The notes beneath the pieces are model-generated. The model did no database searches. It was given only the letters and a program-made list of their open reading frames with translations, and was not told the origin of the DNA. A stretch of 64,000 bases of DNA, taken from assembly GCF_000473225.1 (NCBI RefSeq), contig NZ_KI421509.1, positions 664,358 to 728,357 on the forward strand. The letters run 5' to 3'. Below, piece after piece: positions 54,796 to 62,015 of this stretch (its first letter is position 1; every line of letters starts with the position of its first letter). Source of the stretch: Sedimentitalea nanhaiensis DSM 24252. Lineage in GTDB: Bacteria; Pseudomonadota; Alphaproteobacteria; Rhodobacterales; Rhodobacteraceae. The translations under genes and the position numbers were made by a program.

Positions 54796-55878
54796 TCAGA
54801 GACCGATATTGCCGTCGGCATTGGCGATCACTTGCTGCTCCTGAGTGAGGTAGCGGAAGTAATAGCGCTCGGTGGTCTTCACCGACCCGTGGCCGATGTA
54901 GCGCTGAACACGATAGACCGACCAGCCCTCCATCAATCGCTCGATCGCGAACTTGTGGCGTATATCATGAAGACGGGCGCCAAACTCCGTCTCCTGCGCA
55001 TAATCCCAGAATAGGTTGGACGCGCTACGATAGTAGCCATCCTCGGTTTTGTTCCAGAAGACATATGGCGACCGATTGGAGCGACGAATTTGCAACAGGA
55101 TGTCGATCGCCTGCTGGCGCAGAGTGATCGTCCGGACCTTGCCTCCCTTCGTGTGTCGCAAGGTCAGCGTGACATGGCCCTCGACCGGATGGCCCATGCC
55201 TTTCACGTCGGCCCATTTGATCATCGACATCTCTGTAACACGGCCCCCGGTTGCGTCGAGGAAGTCCGGGAAAAAGCAGAGGTTGCCCGGTGCGCGCCGA
55301 CCCAGCTTTTGGATAGCCTCATCGGTGGGAAGAACGATGTCCGGCAGGCTTTCCTTCATTCCCTTCTTCTCGAATTGCAGAACTGGATTCATTTCGACCC
55401 AGCCCAGGTTCTTGATATGGCTCATGAGATGATTGAAAGCGGTGAGGTCGCGATTGATCGTCGCGATTGAAGCTCCCGCATCCTTGCGCATGGCAACGAA
55501 TTCCGAGATCGATTTCAGGTCGATTTCCCACGCCCCGGCCAGCTCGATATTTTCGTCGCGCTCTTCAAATACCTCCATCAGCGTCACTCCAATCTGGCGT
55601 AAACTGGTCTGATAGCGTTTGCGGGTGTTTGCGGACCATCCATGGTCTTCGTCGTAGTGGTCGAGGCTTTCATAGAAACCTGTGAAGCCAGAATGGAAGA
55701 GCCAATCGGTCTCGCCGCGCTCAGCCTTCCCTTTCAGCTCCTTGATCCTTTCTCGCGCTTTCTTTTCCGCGACCCGCTTAGAAGTTGTGCGAAGCGACTC
55801 TCGGTGTTCTTTCCCGTCGATGGTGACGCGCAGGTAGTAATTCTTGCTGTTGCTGGGGGTGTAGACGTTTCTTGGCAT
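54796..55878 (-). CDS. Tyrosine integrase of the tRNA-Ser island
   Basis: The catalytic residues are seen in order: Arg in DATGGRVTEMSMIKWADV, Lys in LRHTKGGKVRTI, His-x-x-Arg in RLHDIRHKFAIERL, His in YIGHGSVKTTERYY and the terminal Tyr. The N-terminal third has an arm-binding type start (NSKNYYLRVTIDGKEHRES) and a SAM-like core-binding domain. 360 residues, complete. Its position next to tRNA-Ser and its orientation toward the tRNA are those of an island integrase. The excisionase-like gene upstream overlaps its 5' end by 145 bases. Confidence 0.92.
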   Translation of the reverse strand: MPRNVYTPSNSKNYYLRVTIDGKEHRESLRTTSKRVAEKKARERIKELKGKAERGETDWLFHSGFTGFYESLDHYDEDHGWSANTRKRYQTSLRQIGVTLMEVFEERDENIELAGAWEIDLKSISEFVAMRKDAGASIATINRDLTAFNHLMSHIKNLGWVEMNPVLQFEKKGMKESLPDIVLPTDEAIQKLGRRAPGNLCFFPDFLDATGGRVTEMSMIKWADVKGMGHPVEGHVTLTLRHTKGGKVRTITLRQQAIDILLQIRRSNRSPYVFWNKTEDGYYRSASNLFWDYAQETEFGARLHDIRHKFAIERLMEGWSVYRVQRYIGHGSVKTTERYYFRYLTQEQQVIANADGNIGL

Positions 55879-56099
55879 TTGTTTCCCTTTGTGATCCAGA
55901 GTGCGAGCAAGTCCTGATCGAATGTCCAGGTCTCGCCGAGTTTGACTGCGCCGGGTATCTTGTCGTTCGACGCGAGGTCGGTAATCGTCCGACGCTTCAA
56001 TCCAGAAAGTTCGACAACCACCTCAACCCGTACCCGAGGCTTCATATCGGCCAAGGCGGGCATTGCGTCATTGAAGGCTTTTGGTGATGCGTGGGTCAT
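55734..56099 (-). CDS. Excisionase-like small HTH protein overlapping the integrase gene
   Basis: Residues 1-70 (from MTHASPKAFNDAMPALADMK) contain a MerR/AlpA-type helix-turn-helix, VEVVVELSGLKRRTITDLA then DKIPGAVKLGETWTFDQDLLALWI. This is the usual outline of recombination directionality factors. The start at 56099 is my choice; the frame is open further upstream. The last 48 residues lie in the overlap with the integrase reading frame and are Ser/Thr/Arg-rich without family character. Translation of the integrase may be coupled to it, or a frameshift may join the two. Confidence 0.7.
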   Translation of the reverse strand: MTHASPKAFNDAMPALADMKPRVRVEVVVELSGLKRRTITDLASNDKIPGAVKLGETWTFDQDLLALWITKGNKCQETSTPPATARITTCASPSTGKNTESRFAQLLSGSRKRKREKGSRS

Positions 56100-56534
56100 G
56101 TGTCTGCCGTCGTGCTGTAGCCGCCGGCAGTGCCAGGCGGTCGTTCCTCTCGCCACCTCGTTGGTGTCGAATAGAAGACTGGGTTCATTTCTTCCTGGCG
56201 AGTCGTGGAAAGCGGCCGAATCCAGTGATTTTCTTCGCCAGACAAATGTAATGAATTGATTCAGCACGATTCTTTTTTTGCGGTAAGAGGCATGCTTCCC
56301 GATCTTTGGCGTTCCGCTTGGGCAGCAACAGGAGGAAGTCCGACACTGCTACCCCCGGTGATCCGGCCGAGTACGACATCCATAAAGATCCGGGCTAAGA
56401 AAGAGGTGGCACGCCCGTAAGAATGAAGGGGCCCCGCGTCTGGGCCTGGCGCAAGGTCCACCTCGCCATGGGCGAGGTGACCTCGAGGCCAGGGCAATGG
56501 ACCCGTCCGACGTCCAAGTCAGCGTCTTTAGATA
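56100..56534. other. Non-coding gap between the excisionase-like gene and the unknown-protein pair
   Basis: About 435 bases without a convincing gene. One notable hairpin is CACCTCGCC-ATG-GGCGAGGTG (56459-56479), 9 bp perfect, 55 bases after the stop of the next upstream gene. It could end that transcript, though no T tail follows on the minus strand. Confidence 0.45.
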
Positions 56535-56975
56535 TCACCCACCGAAGCGCCGGTTGACGATACGCTCGGCAGTCAGGCGATGCTCCAACACCTGCAGCAT
56601 TTCGCGAAGAACGCGCAGATTGCCGAGACATTGCGAGATATGATCGCCGCGCGGGGTCAGAACCCGCTCGTCTACGACGGTGCCGATCGCGCCCTCTTCC
56701 GGATCGTTGCGGCCATGAAAGACCGGCACGATTTCCTGGGTTTCTTGATCGAGTTCCCAGTCGAGGATCGAGATAACGAGACCAAGTGCATCGCACCCAT
56801 CCTGTCGAAGCAGCCTGTCCTCGGAAAGACTCTGCATGGCTCGTCGGATCGCGTGCTGATTGTGGCTCGTCCCGGCAACCTCGGCCGATGTTGCCGCCGC
56901 GGTGACATGCCCGATCTTTTCGAGGGCGCGCGCGCAGAGTTCCTCCAGCGGCAGCGTGTGCAAAATGTTCTTCAT
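56535..56975 (-). CDS. Island protein of unknown function, 146 residues
   Basis: I do not recognise this protein. It begins MKNILHTLPLEELCARALEK, is mostly helical at both ends, and has an acidic middle (ILDWELDQETQEIVPVF). No signal peptide or membrane segment. The start at 56975 has AGGAG 7 bases before it, which supports it as a real gene despite an open frame on the opposite strand. It lies 71 bases after the gene at 57047-57463, so the two probably form an operon. Confidence 0.65.
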   Translation of the reverse strand: MKNILHTLPLEELCARALEKIGHVTAAATSAEVAGTSHNQHAIRRAMQSLSEDRLLRQDGCDALGLVISILDWELDQETQEIVPVFHGRNDPEEGAIGTVVDERVLTPRGDHISQCLGNLRVLREMLQVLEHRLTAERIVNRRFGG

Positions 56976-57046
56976 GACCAACTCCTGGTATCGCCACTGC
57001 GAAATGCGGTGACTTCAAGACGCCGGCCAAATGGCCGGCGGAGGGG

Positions 57047-57463
57047 TCACGCCGCGGAGAGATCGAAAATCTCGCGCTGAACGACATCGCAGCCCGGATG
57101 CTCGTCGGCAATCGCGACGAGGAGATCGAAGAGCCGGTCCGCCTCAAAGCAAATCTCCTCAACCCGCGGATCCAGAATATCGAGCGCCATGAAGCGCGCG
57201 GTTTCCTCGCGCTCCGGATCGCCGACGAAATCGAGCATGACCAGCCGGTGGAGCCAGACAAGTTCATGCTTGAGCGCCTTCGAAAGCACGACACCCTTGG
57301 CTATATCCGCGATAAGCCGCAGACAGCGGCGATGCGCCGCCGATCCGCCGAGCATTGCAGCGGCGTTCAGCATCGCTTCACCGTGTTCATGGCAAAAATC
57401 TCTGGTGAGTTCGAGCGCGCGGTCACCGCCCGCAGTGCGAAACAGAACTGATTGAATTGACAT
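57047..57463 (-). CDS. Island protein of unknown function, 138 residues
   Basis: Not recognised. It begins MSIQSVLFRTAGGDRALELT and is predicted almost wholly helical, acidic and cysteine-bearing (DFCHEHGEAM, HRRCLRLIADI, EEICFEADRLFDLL). GGAGG lies 8 bases before the ATG at 57463. It is the first gene of a probable two-gene operon. The evenly spaced Cys and His residues could bind metal, but no known finger pattern is seen. Confidence 0.68.
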   Translation of the reverse strand: MSIQSVLFRTAGGDRALELTRDFCHEHGEAMLNAAAMLGGSAAHRRCLRLIADIAKGVVLSKALKHELVWLHRLVMLDFVGDPEREETARFMALDILDPRVEEICFEADRLFDLLVAIADEHPGCDVVQREIFDLSAA

Positions 57464-57857
57464 CGAATACCTCCAAGTTGCGCCGCCCATCATGGCGATC
57501 AAGACCCCGGGAAAGCCTCCTTTTCATTTTCCGGGGGGTGGTTTCGCCGGTGTTCCGGTAGCAGCGGAGAGTTTCACGGCCGGCGGGTTTCTGTATCTCT
57601 CTTGAGGCACTGCATTCCTGTCTGCCGCGCTCTCGCAAGAAGGAGCGCGGCAGACAGGAATGCTGCAGACTCTGGCTTTTCTATTCTGCGTAAGATTTGT
57701 CGCAGCCGTTCACTGAAGCCCCTCACCGATTTTGTCATTTTCGACAGGCAGCGGCAGCCAGTTTCGGATGGTGAAGTGATTGAAGGAAATTGAAACAACC
57801 AGTGCAGATTGTCGACGGCGGTGCCATCCCATCCTGTGGGGATTTCATCGACTCCTT
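57464..57857. other. 394-base intergenic region holding hairpins
   Basis: No convincing gene. It contains an imperfect hairpin near 57510-57540 (CCCCGGGAAA...TTTCCGGGG) and the perfect 21-bp-stem hairpin at 57612-57663. The promoter for the unknown two-gene operon should lie at its left part. Confidence 0.45.
57612..57663. repeat. Perfect 21-bp inverted repeat with 10-base loop
   Basis: The arm starting GCATTCCTGTCTGCCG (57612-57632) is matched without a single mismatch by 57643-57663; the loop is TCGCAAGAAG. No run of T follows on either strand. It lies 195 bases beyond the end of the recombinase pair. It may be a recombination site, a structured RNA or a transcript end. Confidence 0.8.
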
Positions 57858-59237
57858 TCAACCTCGCGGTCTGCAAAATGAAAATCGTGGATGATCGACC
57901 CTGACTCTATCCTGCTTTGCGATCCGCTGCCGGTCTTTCTGCCAAGCTTGAGCTGCTGCCTCGTTCTTGCACTCGGCCGAGTATTCTTTACCGGCTTCGA
58001 GCGTTCCGTGGCCGAGATGTGTCGCGATGACCCGCGCGGCGATCTCCGGATCGTGCCGTCGCATGTAGTCGGCCGCGAGGGTCCGCAGATCGTGCGATGG
58101 CACCTCGATTGCTGCTTTGATCCTTTCACTCGGCCATGTTGCAGGCTTGGCGGTATCGGACAGAGTCAGCCAGTTTTTGCCAGTAAGCTCCCGGTAGCGC
58201 ATATGGATCAATCGGCTTGGCCGACCGCACAAAATGAGTTCATCGAGGACTTCACCGATCTCCGGCCAGAGTTCACCGGCTTCTGTTGTCCGGCCGGTCT
58301 TTTCCTGTTTCCACACGAGATGCCACGATCCATCAGTCTCACGCCGCAAATCGCTGCCGATGGACCATTGTGACATGTCGCCGGTCCTTGCAGGCTTGTT
58401 CATGTCAACAGCACAGCACGCCGCAGTCTGAAGCAGTAGCGCTTTGCGCGCTGAATGATCCGGCAACAGATCGGCTTTTGTGCGCATTTTACCGATGACT
58501 TTGGCGATGTATTCAAATCCGCCCTTCTTCATCAGACCGTTGATGCGAGCGACCTTCAGCTTCTCTCCCAATTCTGCCTCATCTCGTAATGCATCGCGCA
58601 TGTAACGCATGCCATCGAGAGACTCCGCATTGACGCCGCCAAGCCTGCCCAGAGCAATGAGGCCCTCAAGGTAATTTGCGATCGTTATTGGCCTGACGTC
58701 CGCCTCACCCGCCTTGAATGCCTCCCCGAGACAATATGCGGTATAGAATGTCAGGCATTCATCCGCGCCGCCCGCATTGACGATCCGGGCGCAGCGGGAG
58801 ATGGAAGCGACATATCGCTCTCTGGAAGAGGCCTTGATCCGGGCTTGGCGCAGAAATGGATACATGGCTTGCCAGGATGTCGGCCATGATGCGATCAACG
58901 CCTCCTCGCAGGGCGCGTGTTGGGCGCGGGCCTTGCCTGGACGCCGGGCATACCATTCCGCTCGCACCTGGCGGGCCGCCGCAGTCGAAACATCGGGTGC
59001 ATGGCGGTCGAGCGCCCGTAGCAGCGTCCCAAGCGTGCTCTCGGAGGAGGCAGCGGCGCGGAAGCTCTCCGCACCCGGGGCCTCGATCGGTTCATGGCGC
59101 TCCTTTACGATAGAAAAGAAGCGGCCGATCACGGCAGCCGCGCCGGGCGCGAGATTGTTACGGTTCTCGAGCATGTCGCGCCGGATAGAGGCCGGGACAG
59201 GAGCAAGGTGTTCTTCGATGGTTTTCCTGCGCGTCAT
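57858..59237 (-). CDS. Tyrosine recombinase-like protein, 459 residues
   Basis: The C-terminal half carries the tyrosine recombinase residues: Arg in NKPARTGDMSQW, Lys in KQEKTGRTTE, His-x-x-Arg in VPSHDLRTLAADYM, His in ATHLGHGTLEAG and Tyr in the following KEYS. The N-terminal 250 residues are helical with an SSRERYVASISRCARIV segment like a core-binding domain. At 459 residues it is longer than common integrases. The ATG overlaps the stop of the preceding recombinase (ATGA), so the two are translated together and probably act as a complex. The N-terminal 100 residues have no recognisable domain. Confidence 0.83.
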   Translation of the reverse strand: MTRRKTIEEHLAPVPASIRRDMLENRNNLAPGAAAVIGRFFSIVKERHEPIEAPGAESFRAAASSESTLGTLLRALDRHAPDVSTAAARQVRAEWYARRPGKARAQHAPCEEALIASWPTSWQAMYPFLRQARIKASSRERYVASISRCARIVNAGGADECLTFYTAYCLGEAFKAGEADVRPITIANYLEGLIALGRLGGVNAESLDGMRYMRDALRDEAELGEKLKVARINGLMKKGGFEYIAKVIGKMRTKADLLPDHSARKALLLQTAACCAVDMNKPARTGDMSQWSIGSDLRRETDGSWHLVWKQEKTGRTTEAGELWPEIGEVLDELILCGRPSRLIHMRYRELTGKNWLTLSDTAKPATWPSERIKAAIEVPSHDLRTLAADYMRRHDPEIAARVIATHLGHGTLEAGKEYSAECKNEAAAQAWQKDRQRIAKQDRVRVDHPRFSFCRPRG

Positions 59238-61171
59238 TTGGCAAGTTTCCTTTTCATTTTCTTGAATAGATCGGGGTGATGCGCGAGGAGCGCCTGACGC
59301 ACCTCTGCTGCGGCAGCTTGACCGCTGTCACACCCGTAGTGCTTTCGGACGGTTTCCTCGGTGTCCCCGAGAATTGAAGCCGCCTTTGCGTAATTGCCCG
59401 GCTCCAAGGCAAGGACGAGCGTGGCGACCGCATGGCGGCATTGATGAGGCGTCAGCCCGAGTCCGAGTTGAGCATCCCCAAGTGCCCACATTTCGGCCAT
59501 CGTTGAAGGCGAAACGCAGCCCGCTGGAAGTGATACCTTGTCTTTCACGAGGCGGGGCGACGCCTTCCCCGGAAAAAGATACTGGCTGTCCGGAATTTTT
59601 CTCAACTCGACAAAGCGGGCACGCAGCTTATTTTGCCATTTCCAGAGGATCTCGGCATCGGCGTCCAGCACCGTGATGACCACCTTGATGTCATTCTTGA
59701 TTTCTCCGGGCAGAAACGTGATTTCAGCCTTCTTTTTATCCCTGACCCAGACAATGTTGCCGGGACTGCCGGGACAGCCCAGATGGCGCACCCGGATGAT
59801 ATTGGAGGTTCGCAATGGCCGGGACAGCTGGATCGCTTGCATCGCGGCCGCCGCATAAAGGCGCAATGCACGGTCCTCGGCGTCCTCATCCGAGTTTGCT
59901 TTGGCGCGTTCAATATCTGCCGTCGCCTGATCGGCGAGCATATAAGGCCCACGCACAAATTTGGCGGCAACATGTGGATTGTCGCGCAAGACCTTGCAGG
60001 TATGCTCGGCATCTTCCGTCATCTGCTTTGGCGTCACGATGTATTCCCAATAGCTGATTTTCATCAGGTCGATGAGTGCAACCATATCCGGGCGGCACAG
60101 ACCATGGCCTGCAATCGTCCGCAGGTTTGTCAGGCGGCCGTTGAGCGTCTGCGATAATTTCGGATCCTTCAGTGTCAGTGAGCTTGTCGACCGCTGGATT
60201 TGATCTTCGCAGGCAGCCTCCAGATTCTCCCGTGTCATGAGGTCAGGCAGGATCGTCGCGGCTCCAGACCTGCCGAGATCATCAACCGCGCGCCAGAGCC
60301 ACGTCACCGCATTGCGATAACCCGAAAGGGCTGCGGTTGGATTGTTGATCTTTCTGCGACGAACCTTCGCATATGCGTTGACCTCGGCCAGGACAGCCTC
60401 AGGAGCCTCCCCCGCCTCGAGGCGCTCCTTGACCTTCGCCGCCCGGTCCTCCGGTTTGGCAAGTGTCTGCTGGAAAACCACTTCAATATTTGCACGCAGA
60501 GCTTCGGGAAGCCACGACCACGGAATGCGACGCGCGCGATCTGGTGAGCTGGGAAGCTTGAAGCCAACGGGCGGCAAGAGCTCCCGAACCTCGGGAAGGA
60601 CATTCTGCAATGTGATGAGCTGATTGATCAGCTTGATGCCCCTGTTGATCGACTTTCTGACCTCTGGCGTCGCTTCCCCGGCCACGCGATCAAGCTCTTC
60701 CTGCGTCAGTCCCAGCGGGCTGGTCCGGCATCGAGCACGGAGTGGGAAAAGCGACCTGTGCTTGCCGGTCGGAAAGATCGCGCCGCGGGCCGTGAAGCCT
60801 TCATTTTCTTCGACCAATGCGATCACGCGATCCCATTTTTCGCGCCCAACCTGCGGCGCGACCATGGCATTGGCCTCGTAAAACCGAACCAGCAATGCCC
60901 GAGCCCGGGAATTGCCGCGCCGGCGGGCCTTCTCGATATCCTTCGATTTAGACACAACGCCATAGGGGGTCGGCGCGATCACCTTGTCAAAGTGGACCAA
61001 GCCAGCCGGAATCAGGCCGATATCATCGTCGATCATGCTCATCCGTGCCGGAATTTTGTTGAGTTCGCGGATTGCGTCGTAGGATTCGTTGTTCGCCTCC
61101 GCCCAAGCGAGAACCTCCCCTAACCAGTATTCCTTTACCTGGCGCATCGGGGCCGTTGTATGCATTGTCAT
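59234..61171 (-). CDS. Large tyrosine recombinase-like protein, 645 residues
   Basis: The C-terminal catalytic part shows Arg in LSRPLRTSNIIRVRHLG, a Lys-rich strand (VRDKKKAEITFLP), His-x-x-Arg in LTPHQCRHAVATL and the terminal Tyr in ILGDTEETVRKHYG. The third His of the family (LGH) is Asp here. The first 300 residues are a helical region without known domain. The start at 61171 has AGGAG 7 bases upstream; an earlier in-frame ATG (61243) lacks one. It overlaps the second recombinase by 4 bases. Size and pairing recall the TnpB/TnpA recombinases of the Tn554 family, but the order and the remaining genes differ. Confidence 0.83.
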   Translation of the reverse strand: MTMHTTAPMRQVKEYWLGEVLAWAEANNESYDAIRELNKIPARMSMIDDDIGLIPAGLVHFDKVIAPTPYGVVSKSKDIEKARRRGNSRARALLVRFYEANAMVAPQVGREKWDRVIALVEENEGFTARGAIFPTGKHRSLFPLRARCRTSPLGLTQEELDRVAGEATPEVRKSINRGIKLINQLITLQNVLPEVRELLPPVGFKLPSSPDRARRIPWSWLPEALRANIEVVFQQTLAKPEDRAAKVKERLEAGEAPEAVLAEVNAYAKVRRRKINNPTAALSGYRNAVTWLWRAVDDLGRSGAATILPDLMTRENLEAACEDQIQRSTSSLTLKDPKLSQTLNGRLTNLRTIAGHGLCRPDMVALIDLMKISYWEYIVTPKQMTEDAEHTCKVLRDNPHVAAKFVRGPYMLADQATADIERAKANSDEDAEDRALRLYAAAAMQAIQLSRPLRTSNIIRVRHLGCPGSPGNIVWVRDKKKAEITFLPGEIKNDIKVVITVLDADAEILWKWQNKLRARFVELRKIPDSQYLFPGKASPRLVKDKVSLPAGCVSPSTMAEMWALGDAQLGLGLTPHQCRHAVATLVLALEPGNYAKAASILGDTEETVRKHYGCDSGQAAAAEVRQALLAHHPDLFKKMKRKLAK

Positions 61172-61438
61172 TTTTGATCTCCTATTCGCGGGCACCTGCG
61201 CGACGCCTTCGCGAAGAAAGGCGCGGCGCAAGGGCCTCGTCATGGCATTGTGATTTCAGGAATTTGGAGATCGTGCCTGGTGGAGTGTTTCGCACACCGT
61301 GTCGCGATTTTTTGGCTTTTCGCATTCACATCCACCAACATAACGCCAATTTATGTTTGGGGATGTCTGTGCGGCTGACGAGGTAGTGTCGCTCGAGTCC
61401 GGAAAACCGATATTCCACTTGTGCGAATGAATGCAGCC
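61172..61438. other. Gap between the double-HTH gene and the recombinase pair
   Basis: About 267 bases without a gene that I can support. AT-rich stretches near 61300-61350 may hold the promoter of the recombinase operon on the minus strand. Confidence 0.35.
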
Positions 61439-61810
61439 TCAGACATACCACTCTTCGGCCAATTCGAACTCGAGATGTGCATGGATCCAATCCCTGGCAT
61501 CGTCCGGATTGATGCGCACGCTGCCAAATGCATTCCGGGTCGGCAGGCCACCTCCGATCATTCGCTCGATAGTCTTCACGCTGACACGGAGCTTCTCGGC
61601 GACCCTGGATTTGCTCATCAGGGGTTTTCGGTATCGCTCGAGGCGTTGCCCTTTGGGCATCGGTCCCTTCTCGCACGCCCAGACATCTTCCCAAGCAAGT
61701 CGATATTGCCGATTGATGCGCTGAGCGCGCAACTCGCCGCGCTTGATCCGGTTTCGAATCGTTCCCGGCGTCAGATCAAAATGTTCGGCGGTGTCTTCGA
61801 CTGTCAGCAT
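61439..61810 (-). CDS. Double helix-turn-helix (AlpA/excisionase-type) protein
   Basis: Two HTH_17-like domains lie in tandem. The first is TVEDTAEHFDLTPGTIRNRIKRGELRAQRI with YRLAWEDVWA (residues 3-46), and the second is SKSRVAEKLRVSVKTIERMI with GSVRINPDDARDWI (residues 66-110). Single-domain versions act as excisionases or island regulators; a fused pair could bind two neighbouring sites. A GGGAGA ribosome-binding site precedes the ATG at 61810. It is divergent from the helicase gene, with a nested inverted repeat between them that is its most likely target. 123 residues. Confidence 0.82.
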   Translation of the reverse strand: MLTVEDTAEHFDLTPGTIRNRIKRGELRAQRINRQYRLAWEDVWACEKGPMPKGQRLERYRKPLMSKSRVAEKLRVSVKTIERMIGGGLPTRNAFGSVRINPDDARDWIHAHLEFELAEEWYV

Positions 61811-61872
61811 GGTGTTCTCCCTCGTTGTGATGAAAGGGAATTAGTCGCCGGAACTGCCCATTCAAAATTGGA

Positions 61873-61926
61873 GCAATGGTGGGGGTGTCCTATTAAAAGA
61901 TATCAATTGAGCGACCCCACCATTGC
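61873..61926. repeat. Nested inverted repeat between the double-HTH and helicase genes
   Basis: GCAATGGTGGGG (61873-61884) and CCCCACCATTGC (61915-61926) are a perfect 12-bp inverted repeat around a 30-base AT-rich spacer. An outer pair, CGGAACTG (61849-61856) and CAGTTCCG (61926-61933), encloses it. The symmetry fits an operator for two HTH domains or a recombinase core site. Confidence 0.75.
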
Positions 61927-61990
61927 AGTTCCGACACCGCATCGGATGTCGCGACAGATTGCATTTTGGAACGACTGCGCCGGGGACAAT

Positions 61991-62010
61991 ATCCTTCCCA
62001 ACAGAAGGAT
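61991..62010 (+). promoter_or_regulatory. Hairpin that hides the helicase ribosome-binding site
   Basis: ATCCTT-CCCAACAG-AAGGAT folds into a 6-bp stem in which the 3' arm is the ribosome-binding site (AAGGA, 7 bases before the ATG at 62016). It may lower helicase translation unless opened. Confidence 0.5.
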
Positions 62011-62015
62011 TTTCC

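Noticed and set aside
56580..57080. 166-codon plus-strand frame opposite the 146-residue unknown protein
   Set aside because: The minus-strand gene has a well-spaced AGGAG and a more natural composition; the plus frame has neither. This is the least certain rejection.
56395..57294. 299-codon minus-strand frame across the unknown-protein pair
   Set aside because: It overlaps both genes in another frame, is Arg/Ser-rich and has no ribosome-binding site.
57574..57876. 100-codon minus-strand frame through the perfect hairpin
   Set aside because: It overlaps the end of the recombinase gene, and about half its codons come from the hairpin arms and their surroundings, so coding selection is unlikely.
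57858..61171. RIT (recombinase-in-trio) or Tn554 element
   Set aside because: Only two recombinases overlap here, both are larger than RIT proteins, and gene order and partners differ from Tn554; the third recombinase is the separate tRNA integrase.
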